A stretch of DNA of 6,395 bases from the NCBI GenBank assembly GCA_958453575.1, contig CAUDYH010000076.1:1-6395 (forward strand). The letters are read 5' to 3'. Position 1 is the stretch's first letter. Every line of letters begins with the position of its first letter. A program made the position numbers and the translations under genes. Positions 5,449 through 6,395 of the stretch are shown here, in pieces. Under the pieces are notes generated by a model, which ran no database searches, was not told the DNA's origin, and saw only the letters and a program-made list of their open reading frames with translations. The DNA is from an uncultured Collinsella sp. GTDB taxonomy: Bacteria; Actinomycetota; Coriobacteriia; Coriobacteriales; Coriobacteriaceae.

Positions 5449-6395
5449 ATGAGATTCTCGATTATCAGCGAGATCCCCGGCAGGACCCGCCTCCAGTTGG
5501 CGGGTCCTGTGCCAGAGAGCGATCTCGATGCGCTTCTTAAGCTTGGTGGCGACATCGACGGCGTGCGCAAGGTGCGCGTGTATGGCCGCATTGGCCAGAT
5601 GGCGCTGGAGTACGACGAGCCGCGACGCGATGCCGTGCTGGCCGCCGTCGGTGCGCTCGACGCTCAGGCCATTGCCGACGCAAAGACGGGCTACGTGATA
5701 CAACTCGAGCCGCGCAAGCACAAGCTCGTCATGGATCTTGCCACACTTGTCGGCGCCCACTACGCACGTCGCTGGTTTTTGCCCACGCCCCTGCGTGCGG
5801 TGTTTGTCGTGGCCGGTTACATGACCTTTTTGCGCGCCGCCCTCCGTGAGCTCGCGCAGCCGCGCCTGACCGTTCCCGTGCTCGACGCTTCGGCCATCGG
5901 CATTTCGTTCGTCAAGCGTGATGTCGACACCGCGGGCCAGACGATGTTCCTGCTCAACGTGGGCGAGCTGCTCGAGGACTACACCCGCGCCATGAGTGAA
6001 AACGAGCTCATCAACTCGCTGCTCGATGTGCCCGACAAGGCGCAAAAGGTTGTCGGCGACACCGAGGTAAGCGTTGCCGCGACCGAGCTTGAGCCCGGCG
6101 ATCTGGTCGCCGTGCGCACCGGCATGTCCATCTGCATCGACGGTGTTGTCGAGCAGGGGAGCGCTATGGTCAACCAGGCGACCCTGACCGGCGAGCCGCT
6201 GGCCGTCGAGCGCAGCGTGGGCGACGACGTGTTCGCCGGTACCGTCGTGGAAGACGGCGGCATCTTGGTGCGCGTGCGCGCCAATACGGCGCAAACCAAA
6301 CTGCGCTCAATCGTCTCGCTCGTGCAGACGGCCGACTCGCTCAAGTCCGAGGGCCAGTCGCATATGGAGGACCTTGCCAACAAGATCGTCCCGTG
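5449..6395 (+). CDS. Heavy-metal-translocating P1B-type ATPase (N-terminal part, runs off window)
   Basis: The first 315 residues of a membrane metal pump are present, with the frame open to the window end. The N-terminus (1-70) resembles an HMA-type fold but has no CxxC; instead it shows IPGRTRLQ (9-16), typical of the HMA_2-like domains of DUF6110- or PacL-linked ATPases. Hydrophobic stretches near 93-108 and 114-133 and around 142-170 form the first membrane helices, followed by GELLEDYTR (172-180). The actuator domain spans about 195-280, with PGD (216-218) and the dephosphorylation loop TGE (247-249) followed by P. The CPC-type ion site, the DKTGT phosphorylation site and the nucleotide-binding domain would lie beyond 6395, so the metal cannot be assigned. 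ATG 5449 is the only start after the in-frame stop at 5428-5430. Its Shine-Dalgarno is weak (CCAGG), so expression may depend on coupling to the preceding gene. Confidence 0.9.
   Translation, partial: MRFSIISEIPGRTRLQLAGPVPESDLDALLKLGGDIDGVRKVRVYGRIGQMALEYDEPRRDAVLAAVGALDAQAIADAKTGYVIQLEPRKHKLVMDLATLVGAHYARRWFLPTPLRAVFVVAGYMTFLRAALRELAQPRLTVPVLDASAIGISFVKRDVDTAGQTMFLLNVGELLEDYTRAMSENELINSLLDVPDKAQKVVGDTEVSVAATELEPGDLVAVRTGMSICIDGVVEQGSAMVNQATLTGEPLAVERSVGDDVFAGTVVEDGGILVRVRANTAQTKLRSIVSLVQTADSLKSEGQSHMEDLANKIVP

Noticed and set aside
5140..6294. 384-codon minus-strand open frame opposite the small protein and ATPase genes
   Set aside because: It is antisense to the metal ATPase, whose plus-strand frame has PGD, TGE and membrane helices. 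It also crosses the intergenic leader and shows shadow-type composition.

Overview
The window reads as chromosomal DNA of a moderately GC-rich, gut-type actinobacterium. My best guess is class Coriobacteriia, possibly Collinsella. The guess rests on the GC- and GCC-rich codon use, the pairing of a DUF6110-like small protein with a heavy-metal P-type ATPase, and a REP-like CAAAGG...CCTTTG palindrome of a sort I associate with that class. No ribosomal or other taxonomic marker is present, so the assignment is an inference.

Layout: (1) Positions 1-285 hold no credible gene. They contain two copies of a unit of about 131 bp, each ending in a perfect GC-rich hairpin followed by T residues, plus a third terminator hairpin at the left edge. 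They look like tandem non-coding, RNA-level elements. (2) Positions 286-1290, minus strand, encode an AraC-family regulator starting at TTG. (3) The 114-bp divergent region 1291-1404 holds a strong minus-strand promoter for the regulator. A pair of direct repeats spaced exactly 21 bp apart covers the regulator's start codon and ribosome binding site, which is the classic geometry of an AraC-family operator. (4) Positions 1405-4989, plus strand, encode two complete ABC half-exporters (TM domain plus nucleotide-binding domain) whose stop and start codons abut. They very probably form a heterodimer. The AraC neighbour and the sequence style recall the siderophore-related YbtP/YbtQ and IrtA/IrtB systems. 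(5) Positions 4990-5184 carry a REP-like hairpin, a TTGACA promoter, an 18-bp operator-like dyad at the predicted transcription start, and a hairpin-containing leader. (6) Positions 5185-5430 encode an 81-aa DUF6110-like small membrane-associated protein. (7) Positions 5449-6395 encode the first 315 residues of a P1B-type metal-transporting ATPase that runs off the right edge. It has no stop codon in the window, but its reading frame is open throughout.

Functionally there are two adjacent transport modules. The first is an AraC-regulated ABC exporter pair, whose substrate cannot be read from sequence (siderophore/iron or drug are the main options). The second is a metal-ATPase operon whose small first protein resembles in layout the mycobacterial PacL (DUF1490) partners of metal efflux ATPases. 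The dyad in the second promoter has half-sites much like those of DtxR/IdeR but with wider spacing. This suggests, without proving, that both modules belong to metal homeostasis.
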